Positions 1 to 7,735 of a DNA stretch of 38,809 nt are shown here, piece after piece. Source of the DNA: SHXR01 sp046160305 (lineage in GTDB: Bacteria > Pseudomonadota > Gammaproteobacteria > Burkholderiales > SG8-39). The stretch covers positions 1 through 38,809 of the forward strand of contig JBJXGX010000157.1 in NCBI GenBank assembly GCA_046160305.1, in the 5' to 3' direction. How positions within the stretch are numbered: position 1 is the first letter of the stretch; each line of letters begins with the position of its first letter. Under the pieces are notes generated by a model, which saw only the letters and a list, made by a program, of their open reading frames with translations, made no database searches and had not been told where the DNA came from. Both the position numbers and the translations under genes were made by a program.

Positions 1-691
1 GGCCGCGATCGAGGCGGGGCTTCGCCCAGGCTTCGAAGGCATCGATCGCCGCGCGCTCGCCGGCCATATAGGTCTGGTAGGTGACACGACTGCCGGTCTG
101 GATCAATCCGGTGGCCGGCACATCGGCGAGATTCATCAACAGGCGCGGCGCGATGTTGAAGAACGACACGCCGCGATCGGGTTCCAAGGTGACGATGGCG
201 GAAATCCGCAACTTAGCGCTGCCGAGATCGAGCAGCTGCCCGGTTGCGACGCCAAGTGCGCCGACAAATCGCTCATCGATCCAGACCGTGCCCTGCTCGG
301 GAATACCCTTGGCCTCGCGATCCGGCATCAACGGGGCATCGGCGATGCGTACACGTCCGCGCAAGGGATACCCCGCCGACACCGCTTTCACCGAAGCAAG
401 CTGCGCGCCATCGGCCCCGCGCGCCATGCTGATGAAATTGGTGCTCGTCGCGGTCGACAATCCCCGCGACTTCGCTTCGCTTTCAAGTGCGCCGTCAAAG
501 GGACGATCGGCGAGAAAGAGCACATCACCGCCGAGCAATTGATGGGAATCGCGAAGCATCGCCTGCTTGACGCGATCGGCGAAGAACGACACCGACGTGA
601 TGCTGGTGACCGCGATGACGATCGCGATGACGAGAATGCCAAGCTCGCCCGCCCGCCAGTCGCGACGGAGAAACCTCAAGGCGAGATTCAT
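1..691 (-). CDS. FtsX-like ABC transporter permease (YbbP type), 3' part cut by window edge
   Basis: This is the N-terminal 230 residues of a membrane permease; the rest lies beyond the left edge. The ATG at 691 opens with MNLALRFLRRDWRAGELGIL and runs into a hydrophobic helix (ILVIAIVIAVTSITSVSFF), the usual first segment of the YbbP family. An extracytoplasmic stretch follows, including QLLGGDVLFLADRP, typical of large FtsX/MacB-like permeases that pair with a LolD-like ATPase. The gene starts 11 bases after the stop of the ATPase gene, so the two form one operon. In E. coli ybbA-ybbP lies divergent to tesA, as here. The family is thought to export or extract lipophilic molecules, but its substrate is unsettled. 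Family assignment is good; substrate is not inferred. Confidence 0.85.
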   Translation of the reverse strand, partial: MNLALRFLRRDWRAGELGILVIAIVIAVTSITSVSFFADRVKQAMLRDSHQLLGGDVLFLADRPFDGALESEAKSRGLSTATSTNFISMARGADGAQLASVKAVSAGYPLRGRVRIADAPLMPDREAKGIPEQGTVWIDERFVGALGVATGQLLDLGSAKLRISAIVTLEPDRGVSFFNIAPRLLMNLADVPATGLIQTGSRVTYQTYMAGERAAIDAFEAWAKPRLDRG

Positions 692-701
692 CGCGATCCC
701 G

Positions 702-1415
702 TCATGAAGCGATCCGCCCGGCGACGAGCCGCACGATGCGCGCGCAGCGTCGCGCCAAGGCTTCATCATGCGTGACGAGAATCAGGGTGGTGCCGCGTTC
801 CGCGTTGAGCTCGAACAAAAGGTCGATGATCGCAGAGCCGGTCTGCGCATCGAGATTACCGGTCGGTTCATCGGCGAACAGCACCTTCGGACGCACGACG
901 AAGGCGCGCGCCAACGCGACCCGCTGCTGCTCACCGCCCGACAGATATTTCGGATAATGACTAAGCCGCTCTCCCAATCCGACCCGCGCGAGAATCGCCT
1001 CGGCTTCGCCCCGCGCATCGAGTCGTCCGGCCAGCTCGAGCGGAAGCATGACATTCTCGAGAGCGGTGAACGCCGGCAGCAATTGAAAGGATTGAAAGAC
1101 GAATCCGACATGCAAGGCACGCAGGCGCGCGCGACCGTCTTCGTCGAGCCGAAACATATCCTGGGCTTCAAGCTGCACCGTTCCCTGGCTCGGAACGTCG
1201 AGGCCCGCCAGAAGTCCAAGCAATGTCGACTTGCCCGAGCCGGATGCACCGACAATGGCCACCGCTTCGCCCCGCATGACGACAAGATCGATGTCCTGCA
1301 AAATCGTCAAGGTACGATGCGACGCCGGGTCCGCGCCCGGCAGGTGGGCGATCGGCACCACTTTTGCAAGGCCGGTCGCGGCTACGATCGGCGTTTCGGG
1401 AGATTCGACTGGCAT
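702..1415 (-). CDS. ybbA: ABC transporter ATP-binding protein, YbbA/LolD-like
   Basis: This is a 237-residue ATPase that would energise the adjacent FtsX-like permease at the inner membrane. It has Walker A GASGSGKST (around residue 56), a Q-loop in FVFQSFQLLP, signature LSGGEQQRVALARA, Walker B VLFADEPTGNLD and the switch histidine in LVTHD. This is the complete set for the MacB/LolD/YbbA class. The ATG at 1415 lies on the four bases CATG that also contain the ATG of tesA on the opposite strand, so neither gene has its own intergenic promoter space. The permease starts 11 bases downstream. The N-terminal 40 residues before the ABC fold are slightly longer than in E. coli YbbA, so a later start cannot be excluded. 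Confidence 0.93.
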   Translation of the reverse strand: MPVESPETPIVAATGLAKVVPIAHLPGADPASHRTLTILQDIDLVVMRGEAVAIVGASGSGKSTLLGLLAGLDVPSQGTVQLEAQDMFRLDEDGRARLRALHVGFVFQSFQLLPAFTALENVMLPLELAGRLDARGEAEAILARVGLGERLSHYPKYLSGGEQQRVALARAFVVRPKVLFADEPTGNLDAQTGSAIIDLLFELNAERGTTLILVTHDEALARRCARIVRLVAGRIAS

Positions 1416-2037
1416 GAAGAACGTGCGATGTTGGGTGCGCTGCCTGCTGATGTGGGGCCTCTTCGGCGCAACGCAAGCCGCCGCGGGAACAATCCTCGTC
1501 TATGGAGACAGCCTGTCGGCCGCCTATGGCCTCGCACGCAACCAGGGTTGGGTATCGTTGCTCGCGGACCGTCTGGTCAATGAGCGGATCGATTATAGCG
1601 TCGCCAACGCTTCAATCAGTGGTGAGACGTCCGCGGGCGGCGCGAGCCGGTTCGAGCGCGCGCTTGCCCAACACAAGCCGGATATCGTCGTCCTGGCGTT
1701 GGGCGCCAACGACGGCCTCCGGGGATTGCCGATCCAGCAGTTGAAAGAAAATCTGTCGGCGATGATCAAGGCCACGCAGGCGAGCAAGGCGCGCGTCCTG
1801 TTGGTCGGCATGCGCATGCCGCCCAACTACGGACCGCAATACACGCAGGAATTCGCCGGCGCCTTCACCGACCTTGCGCGCGCCCATAAGACGCCGCTGG
1901 TGCCGTTTCTGCTCAACGCGATCGCGGACAAGGAAGGCTACTTCCAGTCGGACAATCTGCATCCGACCGCGACCGCGCAGCCGCTCATTCTCGATACGGT
2001 GTGGAAAGAGCTGGCGCCGCTGTTACGGCAGAAATGA
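1414..2037 (+). CDS. tesA: Arylesterase / acyl-CoA thioesterase I, GDSL family
   Basis: This is a periplasmic multifunctional lipase-esterase of 207 residues that hydrolyses acyl thioesters and aryl esters. The start at 1414 gives a signal peptide (MKNVRCWVRCLLMWGLFGA then TQAAAG), and the mature part begins TILVYGDSLSAAYG. GDSL block I contains the nucleophilic Ser. Block III is ALGANDGLRG and block V is DNLHPT, which supplies the catalytic Asp and His. Length and order match the SGNH-hydrolase TesA family. A longer frame reading back to 1231 exists but would lie inside the divergent ATPase gene and would bury the signal peptide, so 1414 is preferred. The divergent pairing with ybbA is the classical arrangement. 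Confidence 0.93.
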   Translation: MKNVRCWVRCLLMWGLFGATQAAAGTILVYGDSLSAAYGLARNQGWVSLLADRLVNERIDYSVANASISGETSAGGASRFERALAQHKPDIVVLALGANDGLRGLPIQQLKENLSAMIKATQASKARVLLVGMRMPPNYGPQYTQEFAGAFTDLARAHKTPLVPFLLNAIADKEGYFQSDNLHPTATAQPLILDTVWKELAPLLRQK

Positions 2038-2053
2038 CGACTAGGACCCGGAT

Positions 2054-2239
2054 ATTGAACCACCAAGGCACCAAGGGGTTCGCGTTTCGTCATCGCCTAG
2101 ACGCTCGGAGACATGTGGTCCTAAGGCACACCACGACGGCTCGACGGCACAACGGTACACGACGTATGGGTCGCAATCTAACTTGGTGCCTTGGTGCCTT
2201 GGTGGTTCAATCCGTGTCTTGGTGCCTAGGTTGTTCAAT
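2054..2239. repeat. Inverted-repeat element with perfect 23-bp arms and an extra degenerate copy
   Basis: The 23 bases at 2054-2076 are the exact reverse complement of 2189-2211, with 112 bases between them. Allowing a 2-base insertion and one mismatch, the pairing extends outwards to about 30 bp (2045-2218). A third, imperfect direct copy of the right arm follows at 2218-2239 with two mismatches. The arms are built of short units (CCTTGGTG repeated three times on the right). The element sits between the convergent genes tesA and selD. Such CACCAAGG-type repeats resemble intergenic palindromic elements seen in many copies in some genomes. That link is from general knowledge and was not checked here. 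The small ORFs that cross it are artefacts of the repeat. Confidence 0.85.
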
Positions 2240-2265
2240 AACGAATATCGAGTGACACGGGTCCA

Positions 2266-3321
2266 TCACTTCACGGTCATCCCGACATCATCTTGCTCGA
2301 GGCTGCCGATGCGGCACGCCTCGCCGAACCCATCCTTCACGAATTCGGCAATCACCTGCTCGGCCACCGCCTCGCTGCATGCCACCAGCAAACCGCCGCT
2401 GGTCTGCGGATCGGTGATCAGCACCTGTTGCCACGGTTCGAAACCGGCCGGCAACGACACTTGCTTCCCGTATTCGGTCCAATTGCGACCCGATGCGCCG
2501 GTCTTGATGCCCTGTCGCGCCAATGCAACGGCTTCTGCGATCAATGGCAATTTGTCGAATTCGACGATGGCGTGGAGCTTCGATCCGCGCGCGACTTCAA
2601 GCAGATGTCCGACCAATCCGAAGCCCGTCACATCGGTGAGCGCATGCACACCCTCGATATCGCTCAGGCGCGTGCCGGGCGTATTGAGCTTGGTGGTCCA
2701 ATCGATCATCGTTCGATAGCCCTCGGGCGAGAGCTTGCCGCTTTTGATCGCGCCCGACATGACGCCCACGCCAAGCGGCTTGCCAAGGATCAGCACATCG
2801 CCCGCCTGGGCGCGGTCGTTGCGTTTGATTTTCTTTGGATGCACCAGGCCAAGCGCGACCAGACCGTAGATCGGCTCGAGCGCGTCGATCGAATGGCCGC
2901 CGGCAATCGGGATTCCGGCGGCGGCGCACACCGATTCGCCGCCGGCGAGCACCTGTTGAATCACCTCGATCGGCAGCTTGTCGACCGGCATGCCGACGAG
3001 TGCGAGCGCCATGATCGGACGCCCGCCCATGGCATAAATGTCGGAGATCGCGTTGGTGGCTGCGATGCGCCCGAAGTCGAAGGGATCATCGACGATCGGG
3101 GTGAAGAAATCCGTGGTGGCGACCAGCGCCTGCTCGTCATTCAGGCGATAGACCGCCGCGTCATCGCTTGATTCGATGCCGACGAGCAATTCTTTCGGCA
3201 GCGTGCGGGTGGGAAGTCTGGCAAGCATCTCCGACAACACGGACGGAGCGATCTTGCAGCCTCAACCGCCGCCGTGACTGAACTGGGTCAAGCGTACGGG
3301 TGTTGTCGTGGGTGCGTTCAT
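2266..3321 (-). CDS. selD: Selenide, water dikinase, itself a selenoprotein (in-frame TGA = Sec20)
   Basis: SelD makes selenophosphate from selenide and ATP for selenocysteine and 2-selenouridine synthesis. The uninterrupted ORF (from 3240) lacks the catalytic N-terminus. Reading upstream through a TGA at 3264-3262 to an ATG at 3321 gives MNAPTTTPVRLTQFSHGGG, then U, then GCKIAPSV. This is the family's active-site block HGxGC/UGCK, with the codon for Cys/Sec as TGA (residue 20) and the catalytic Lys at 23. Full length becomes 351 residues, matching the usual ~347. Later conserved parts include ESSDDAAVY, TTDFFTPIVDDP, GHSI and DPQTSGGLL. A hairpin follows the TGA directly. The neighbour selU consumes the same selenophosphate. 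Automated callers would report a truncated protein. Confidence 0.95.
3220..3264 (-). promoter_or_regulatory. Candidate bacterial SECIS hairpin after the selD UGA
   Basis: Reading the minus strand, the UGA (3264-3262) is followed at once by an imperfect stem. GGC at 3261-3259 pairs with GCC at 3222-3220, AAG at 3255-3253 with CTT at 3225-3223, and ATC at 3252-3250 with GAT at 3229-3227. The upper stem is TCCG (3247-3244) with CGGA (3233-3230). Bulges are at 3258-3256, 3249-3248 and 3226. The apical loop is about 10 bases (UCCGUGUUGU). Bacterial SECIS elements lie within the coding sequence just 3' of the UGA and present a small G/U-containing apical loop to SelB. Position and shape fit; the fold was worked out by hand. 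Confidence 0.55.
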
Positions 3322-3369
3322 GATGTCGATCGATTGATACCGTTGAATCCCCGCGAGGGGCAGCTGCGG

Positions 3370-3375
3370 ATTATA
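3370..3375 (-). promoter_or_regulatory. Possible -10 box for selD
   Basis: On the minus strand a perfect TATAAT lies about 49 bases before the selD ATG, in the AT-rich part of the selD/selU divergent region. I see no convincing -35 at 17-base spacing. The same patch gives TATAGA or TAGAAT on the plus strand, which could serve selU. A 13-base palindrome, GAATCGACGATTC (3382-3394), sits beside it and may be an operator. Confidence 0.35.
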
Positions 3376-3460
3376 TAGATAGAATCGACGATTCGATTCG
3401 AACATTCGAGTCGCATAGTCGGGTCGAACATCTGTGGTTCAATTCATAGTCCCTGCCTGC

Positions 3461-4540
3461 ATGAAACTACCCGATACCGTCACCGTTGCCGAGATGGATC
3501 TCTTCGACGAGATCATCGACGTTCGGTCGCCCACTGAATTCGCCGAAGACCATATTCCGGGCGCGGCGAGCTATCCGGTGCTCGACGACGCGGAACGTGC
3601 CGAGGTGGGTACATTGCACAAACAGGTGTCGCCGTTCGCGGCGAAGATCCGCGGCGCCGTGCTTATTTCAAAGCGGATCGCCGGCCACATCGAGGGCGAC
3701 ATTGGACGACGCCCCAGGGATTGGCGGCCGCTTGTCTACTGCTGGCGCGGCGGCAAACGCAGCGGCGCCTTGAAGCACATTCTGCGCGAAATCGGTTGGC
3801 AGGCAGCAACGCTCGAAGGCGGCTACAAGGCGTATCGGCGCGCGGTGCTATCCCAATTGGGGATTCTTCCGCGAGAGTTCCGCTATCATGTTGTCTGCGG
3901 GGAAACCGGCAGCGCGAAGAGCCGCATTCTCGAGGCGATCGCCGGTCATGGCGGGCAGGTGCTCGATCTGGAACGCCTCGCGAATCACCGGGGGTCGGTG
4001 CTCGGCCATCCGCCCGATTCATCGCAACCGGGGCAGCGGATGTTCGATTCGCTGCTTTGGAAGGCATTGCGCGCACTCGATCCGTCGCGAGCGGTATTCG
4101 TTGAATCGGAAAGCAAGAAGGTCGGCGAGGTGCATATGCCCGACTCGTTGATGGGATCCATGCGCCAGTCCGCATGCATCCGGATCGCGGCACCCGTTGC
4201 AGCACGCGTCGAATTCCTGTTGCGCGAATACCAGCACTTCGTCAACGATCCGCCTTCGCTGCACAACCGGCTCGATCTTCTCGCGACGCTCTATCCGCGC
4301 GAAGTCATCGCCCGCTGGCAGGCACAAGCCAACGCGGGCCGGTGGGCCGAATTCGTTGAAGACATGCTGGCGAATCACTACGATCCGGCATATCGCCGCT
4401 CGATGGATCGTAATTTCAGCCGCTTGCCCGAGGCGCCGGTCATCACGCTCGATCGTCTCGACCAGGACGCGATTGACGACGCGGCGCGTCGGATCGTCGC
4501 GGCGACGGCGAATCACCCACCAGCGCTACAACCCGGCTAA
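3461..4540 (+). CDS. mnmH: tRNA 2-selenouridine synthase (MnmH/SelU)
   Basis: This enzyme replaces sulfur by selenium at the 2-thiouridine of wobble position 34 in tRNAs for Lys, Glu and Gln, using selenophosphate from SelD and passing through a geranylated intermediate. The N-terminal rhodanese domain begins with DEIIDVRSPTEFAEDH and has its catalytic Cys94 in VYCWRGGKRSG. It is followed by a P-loop domain, CGETGSAKS (147-154), DLERLANHRGSVLG and ESESKKVG. The Walker motif has Ala where Gly normally precedes the Lys. I chose ATG 3461 (MKLPDTVTVAEM) because related betaproteobacterial proteins start there; a GTG at 3434 would add nine residues. It is divergent from selD, and its 3' end overlaps the convergent deacetylase gene by 15 bases. 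Confidence 0.93.
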   Translation: MKLPDTVTVAEMDLFDEIIDVRSPTEFAEDHIPGAASYPVLDDAERAEVGTLHKQVSPFAAKIRGAVLISKRIAGHIEGDIGRRPRDWRPLVYCWRGGKRSGALKHILREIGWQAATLEGGYKAYRRAVLSQLGILPREFRYHVVCGETGSAKSRILEAIAGHGGQVLDLERLANHRGSVLGHPPDSSQPGQRMFDSLLWKALRALDPSRAVFVESESKKVGEVHMPDSLMGSMRQSACIRIAAPVAARVEFLLREYQHFVNDPPSLHNRLDLLATLYPREVIARWQAQANAGRWAEFVEDMLANHYDPAYRRSMDRNFSRLPEAPVITLDRLDQDAIDDAARRIVAATANHPPALQPG

Positions 4541-5449
4541 CGCTCGCACATGCTGCTCGACGCTGCGTCCGAGCGCCGGCAGGTCATAGCCGCCTTCCAG
4601 CACGGATGCGATGCGCCCCGACGAGAATCGCGTCGCGACGCCCATGAGCCGTTCGGTCACCCAGCGATAATCCGCGTCGGCGAATCGCAACATTGCCATG
4701 TCATCATCCGCATGGGCATCGAAGCCGGCCGAGATGAAGATCATTTCCGGCGCGAAGGCCGCGAGCGCGGGAAGCCATTTGTCTTCGACAACTTTTCGAA
4801 ACTGCGGGCCGCCACTCCCCGCGGCGAGCGGCACATTCAGCATGTTGGGAGCGGCGTGTCCGGTCCCGCTATAGGGATAGAACGGATGCTGGAATGTGCT
4901 TGCCATCAGGACCCGCTCGTCGTCCGAAAATATATCCTCGGTACCGTTGCCGTGGTGGACGTCGAAATCGATGACCGCGATCCGGGTGAGCCCATGCTGG
5001 GCAATCGCATGCATGACCCCCACCGCCACGTTATTGAAGAGGCAAAATCCCATCGACCGTGCACGCATGGCATGGTGCCCAGGCGGTCGCACGCTGCAGA
5101 AGGCGTTGGCAACCTGTTTCGTCAACACGAGATCGGCTGCAAGGACCACGGCCCCGGCCGCCCGGAGCGATGCTTCCCAGGTGCCCGGGCTCATCGCGGT
5201 ATCCGGGTCGAGATGAATGAGCCCTTCGGCGGGCGCCACGCGCCGGATTCCTTCGATGTAGTCGCGCGGATGGACGCGCTCCAGTTGCTCGGCCGTCGCG
5301 AGCGGCGCGACATGCCGGGCAAGCACCGCGGCCAATCCCGATGCGATGAGGCGATCTTCAATCGCGCTCAGCCGTTCCGGGCATTCGGGGTGGTGCGCGC
5401 CCATCTCGTGGCGCATGCACGCTTCATGGGTAATCAGGGCTGTTTGCAT
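4526..5449 (-). CDS. Histone deacetylase family zinc hydrolase
   Basis: This is a 307-residue arginase/deacetylase-fold enzyme; bacterial members remove acyl groups from lysine side chains or polyamines. Conserved parts are HHPECPERL near the N-terminus, RPPGHHA with the two active-site histidines (125-126), DFDVHHGNGT with zinc ligands Asp163 and His165, SAGFDAHADD with the third ligand Asp244, and the LEGGYD near the C-terminus that carries the catalytic Tyr. The ATG at 5449 (MQTALITHEACMRHEMG) is preferred over an upstream ATG at 5491, since the family starts this way. The protein is soluble with no signal peptide. It overlaps selU tail to tail. The substrate cannot be told from sequence. 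Confidence 0.92.
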   Translation of the reverse strand: MQTALITHEACMRHEMGAHHPECPERLSAIEDRLIASGLAAVLARHVAPLATAEQLERVHPRDYIEGIRRVAPAEGLIHLDPDTAMSPGTWEASLRAAGAVVLAADLVLTKQVANAFCSVRPPGHHAMRARSMGFCLFNNVAVGVMHAIAQHGLTRIAVIDFDVHHGNGTEDIFSDDERVLMASTFQHPFYPYSGTGHAAPNMLNVPLAAGSGGPQFRKVVEDKWLPALAAFAPEMIFISAGFDAHADDDMAMLRFADADYRWVTERLMGVATRFSSGRIASVLEGGYDLPALGRSVEQHVRALAGL

Positions 5450-5589
5450 GGTTTCCGGGGTCTGACGGCGCTGCTGTCGCATAATGCGCACTTCGGGGCC
5501 GTTCCGGATTCAATGTTACAGCAGCCGCACTTAGACTAAGAGACCAAGGACTGCCCGAGCAATCGACGCGCGGCACGGCGGACCAACGC

Positions 5590-5621
5590 AAGCAGCGTCC
5601 CGTTTAAGCAGCGTCCCTTTT
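5590..5621. repeat. Tandem 16-bp direct repeat upstream of moxR
   Basis: Two adjacent 16-base units (5590-5605 and 5606-5621) begin AAGCAGCGTCCC and differ at one base. They lie in the 231-base space between the divergent deacetylase and moxR genes, about 60 bases before the moxR start. They could be a double operator or a slippage duplication; nothing decides between these. Confidence 0.6.
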
Positions 5622-5680
5622 CGTGGCCGCCGATTCGCGGCCCATAATATTACTGGCTGGTTTCTCCCGATCATCGCCTC

Positions 5681-6604
5681 ATGATGTCCGTTGCAGTGCT
5701 CCAACGCGTCGTCCAACAGGCCGGCAGCGTCATTCTCGGCAAGGAAAAGCAGATCCGGCTCGCTCTCGCCTGCATCCTGGCGCGCGGCCATCTGCTCATC
5801 GAAGACGTTCCAGGGGTCGGGAAGACCACGCTCGCGCATGTACTGGCCCGCACGCTCGGACTCGATTTTCATCGCATCCAGTTCACGAGCGATCTCTTGC
5901 CGACGGACATCGTCGGGGTCTCCGTCTACGATCGCAACAGCGGTTCCTTCAAGTTCCATCCCGGTCCCATCTTCGCGCAGGTGGTGCTGGCCGATGAGGT
6001 GAATCGGGCCACACCGAAAACGCAAAGCGCTCTCCTCGAGGCGATGGAGGAGCACCAGGTGACCGCTGAAGGTGAAACGCGCGCGCTGCCCGAACCGTTC
6101 TTTGTCATCGCGACGCAGAACCCTTCCCATCAAGTCGGAACATTCCCGTTGCCCGAATCGCAGCTCGATCGCTTCCTCATGCGAATCGAGCTCGGCTACC
6201 CGGATCACGAAGCGGAACGCGCGCTGCTGCAGGGGGTCGATCGCAGGCAACTCGTCCAGAACCTCACGCCGTGCATGCAACCGGGTGAGCTCGCCGAATT
6301 CCAGGCGATCACGCGGCGCGTCCATGCCGCCCCGGCGCTGATCGACTATGTGCAAGCGTTGGTCGATCACACCCGCCGCGCCCCCGAGTTCACCGCCGGT
6401 CTCTCGCCGCGCGCCGCCCTTTCGCTGTTGAGCGCGGCACGTGCCTGGGCGCTCCTCGCCCATCGCGACATCGTCATTCCAGAAGATGTCCAGGCCGTGC
6501 TGCCATGTATCGCGGGACATCGTCTGGTGCCAAAGCTGAACGGTGTGAAGCGTACGAGCTCCGAGCTGGTCGTGGGGATCCTCGACGCAGTCGGCATCCC
6601 GTAG
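5681..6604 (+). CDS. MoxR-family AAA+ ATPase
   Basis: This is a 307-residue AAA+ chaperone-like ATPase of the MoxR group, which typically works with DUF58/VWA proteins encoded beside it in metal insertion or maturation of envelope complexes. Walker A is DVPGVGKTT (42-50), Walker B VVLADEVNRA (101-110) and sensor 1 IATQNPSHQ. A PLPESQLDRF segment and the sensor 2 region GLSPRAALSLLSAARAWA follow. The gene heads a co-oriented run (moxR, DUF58, tgpA, mltB). Two ATG codons are adjacent at 5681 and 5684; either may be used. A 399-codon frame on the opposite strand is a shadow. Confidence 0.93.
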   Translation: MMSVAVLQRVVQQAGSVILGKEKQIRLALACILARGHLLIEDVPGVGKTTLAHVLARTLGLDFHRIQFTSDLLPTDIVGVSVYDRNSGSFKFHPGPIFAQVVLADEVNRATPKTQSALLEAMEEHQVTAEGETRALPEPFFVIATQNPSHQVGTFPLPESQLDRFLMRIELGYPDHEAERALLQGVDRRQLVQNLTPCMQPGELAEFQAITRRVHAAPALIDYVQALVDHTRRAPEFTAGLSPRAALSLLSAARAWALLAHRDIVIPEDVQAVLPCIAGHRLVPKLNGVKRTSSELVVGILDAVGIP

Positions 6605-6631
6605 CGCTTGGCTTTGCTCACTGGCGCACGC

Positions 6632-7735
6632 ATGCAAAGATCGGTCCGGCCCTTCGAAGCCTTCCGGGAACGCCTTGCCGGATTGAAGAAATCGTTGTCT
6701 GCGACCGGGGCCACGCACCGGGCTGGTCACGCTCCGCCGCGGCGGCCCAAAGCACGGTGGTCAAGGCTACTTGACGGCCTGTTGCAGCGTTCCGAGGTCT
6801 ATCGGCTCCTGACCGGCGGCCGGCGCATCGACAGCGCACCGATCGTCCTTCGCCACCGGCGTCTGTTCATCTTTCCGACCCTGCACGGATTCACGTTCGG
6901 TGCGGCGCTCGTCATGATGGTTATCGGTTCGACGAACTATTCGCTGAGCCTCGGATTCGCCCTGACATTCCTCCTCGCCGGCATCTCCATCGTCGGACTG
7001 GTCAACACCTTTCGCAATGTGATCGGCCTGCGCGTTACGATGGGGCGTTCCGAACCGGTGTTCGCCGGTGAAGATGCCCAGTTCATCATGCATGTCGAGA
7101 ATCCATTTCGGTACGCTCGCTATTCGCTCGAGGCGGTGAGGGATGGTCGCATCGCACGCTTCGATGTCGGCGCGCAAGGCTGGTCTACCGTCGCGGTGCT
7201 CGCGGCGACCAAACATCGCGGCTGGCTCGATCTTGGCAAGGTGACGGTGCAAGGCCGTTATCCCCTCGGCTTGTTTCGCGCGTGGAGCGCGGTACGCCCG
7301 GACGTACGGGTGCTCGTCTATCCGCATCCGGAAATTTCCCCGTTGCCGCCGGAACAGGCCATTCCCCAACTCGGCAACACGCTCGATATCGGCATCGGCA
7401 GCGAGGACTTCGTCGCCTTGCGCGAATACCAGTTGGGCGATTCGCCGCGGCATATCGCCTGGAAGATCACGGCGCGCTCCGACGAGCTCGTCACCAAGCA
7501 ATTCTCCAGCCGGGGTTCGGCCGAGTTGATCTTCGCGTGGTCATCGCTACCGGTCCTCTTCGATATCGAGGCGCGCCTCTCACGACTCGCCGGCTGGATC
7601 ATCCAGGCGGAGGGCTCACAGGCGAGCTACGGTCTCTCAATTCCCGGCACCGAGATCGCGCCGGGGCGCGGCATCGAGCATCGCGATCAATGCCTCAAGG
7701 CGCTGGCGGTCTACGATGGCGGTATCGCTCGGTAA
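6632..7735 (+). CDS. DUF58 domain membrane protein
   Basis: This is a 367-residue protein of the DUF58 family, the usual partner of MoxR ATPases. Two hydrophobic segments near residues 85-130 (FGAALVMMVIGSTNYSLSL, then FALTFLLAGISIVGLVNTF) anchor it. The DUF58 core follows with GIGSEDFVALREYQLGDSPRHIAWK, containing the family's R-Y-x-x-G-D-x-x-x-I-x-W signature. The function of the family is not established. The frame opens at a TTG at 6608, but I chose the ATG at 6632; the difference is eight residues. The gene follows moxR after a short gap and overlaps tgpA by 20 bases, so translation is probably coupled. Confidence 0.9.
   Translation: MQRSVRPFEAFRERLAGLKKSLSATGATHRAGHAPPRRPKARWSRLLDGLLQRSEVYRLLTGGRRIDSAPIVLRHRRLFIFPTLHGFTFGAALVMMVIGSTNYSLSLGFALTFLLAGISIVGLVNTFRNVIGLRVTMGRSEPVFAGEDAQFIMHVENPFRYARYSLEAVRDGRIARFDVGAQGWSTVAVLAATKHRGWLDLGKVTVQGRYPLGLFRAWSAVRPDVRVLVYPHPEISPLPPEQAIPQLGNTLDIGIGSEDFVALREYQLGDSPRHIAWKITARSDELVTKQFSSRGSAELIFAWSSLPVLFDIEARLSRLAGWIIQAEGSQASYGLSIPGTEIAPGRGIEHRDQCLKALAVYDGGIAR

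Noticed and set aside
2001..2255. Small ORFs across the tesA-selD gap
   Set aside because: They are translations of the inverted repeat on both strands and have no start context or family.
3262..3264. In-frame TGA in selD read as a nonsense mutation (pseudogene)
   Set aside because: The TGA sits exactly at the Cys/Sec active-site position, both flanks match SelD, the rest of the gene is intact, and a hairpin follows.
3410..3460. tRNA-like TTC-arm text upstream of selU (GGTTCAATTC), considered as a tRNA-Sec remnant
   Set aside because: No acceptor or anticodon stem can be built around it.
4550..5539. 329-codon plus-strand frame
   Set aside because: It is antisense to the deacetylase gene, with His/Arg-rich noise and no motif.
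5531..6730. 399-codon open frame on the minus strand
   Set aside because: It is the shadow of moxR, has an Arg/Asp/Gln-rich composition with no domain, and covers the divergent promoter region.
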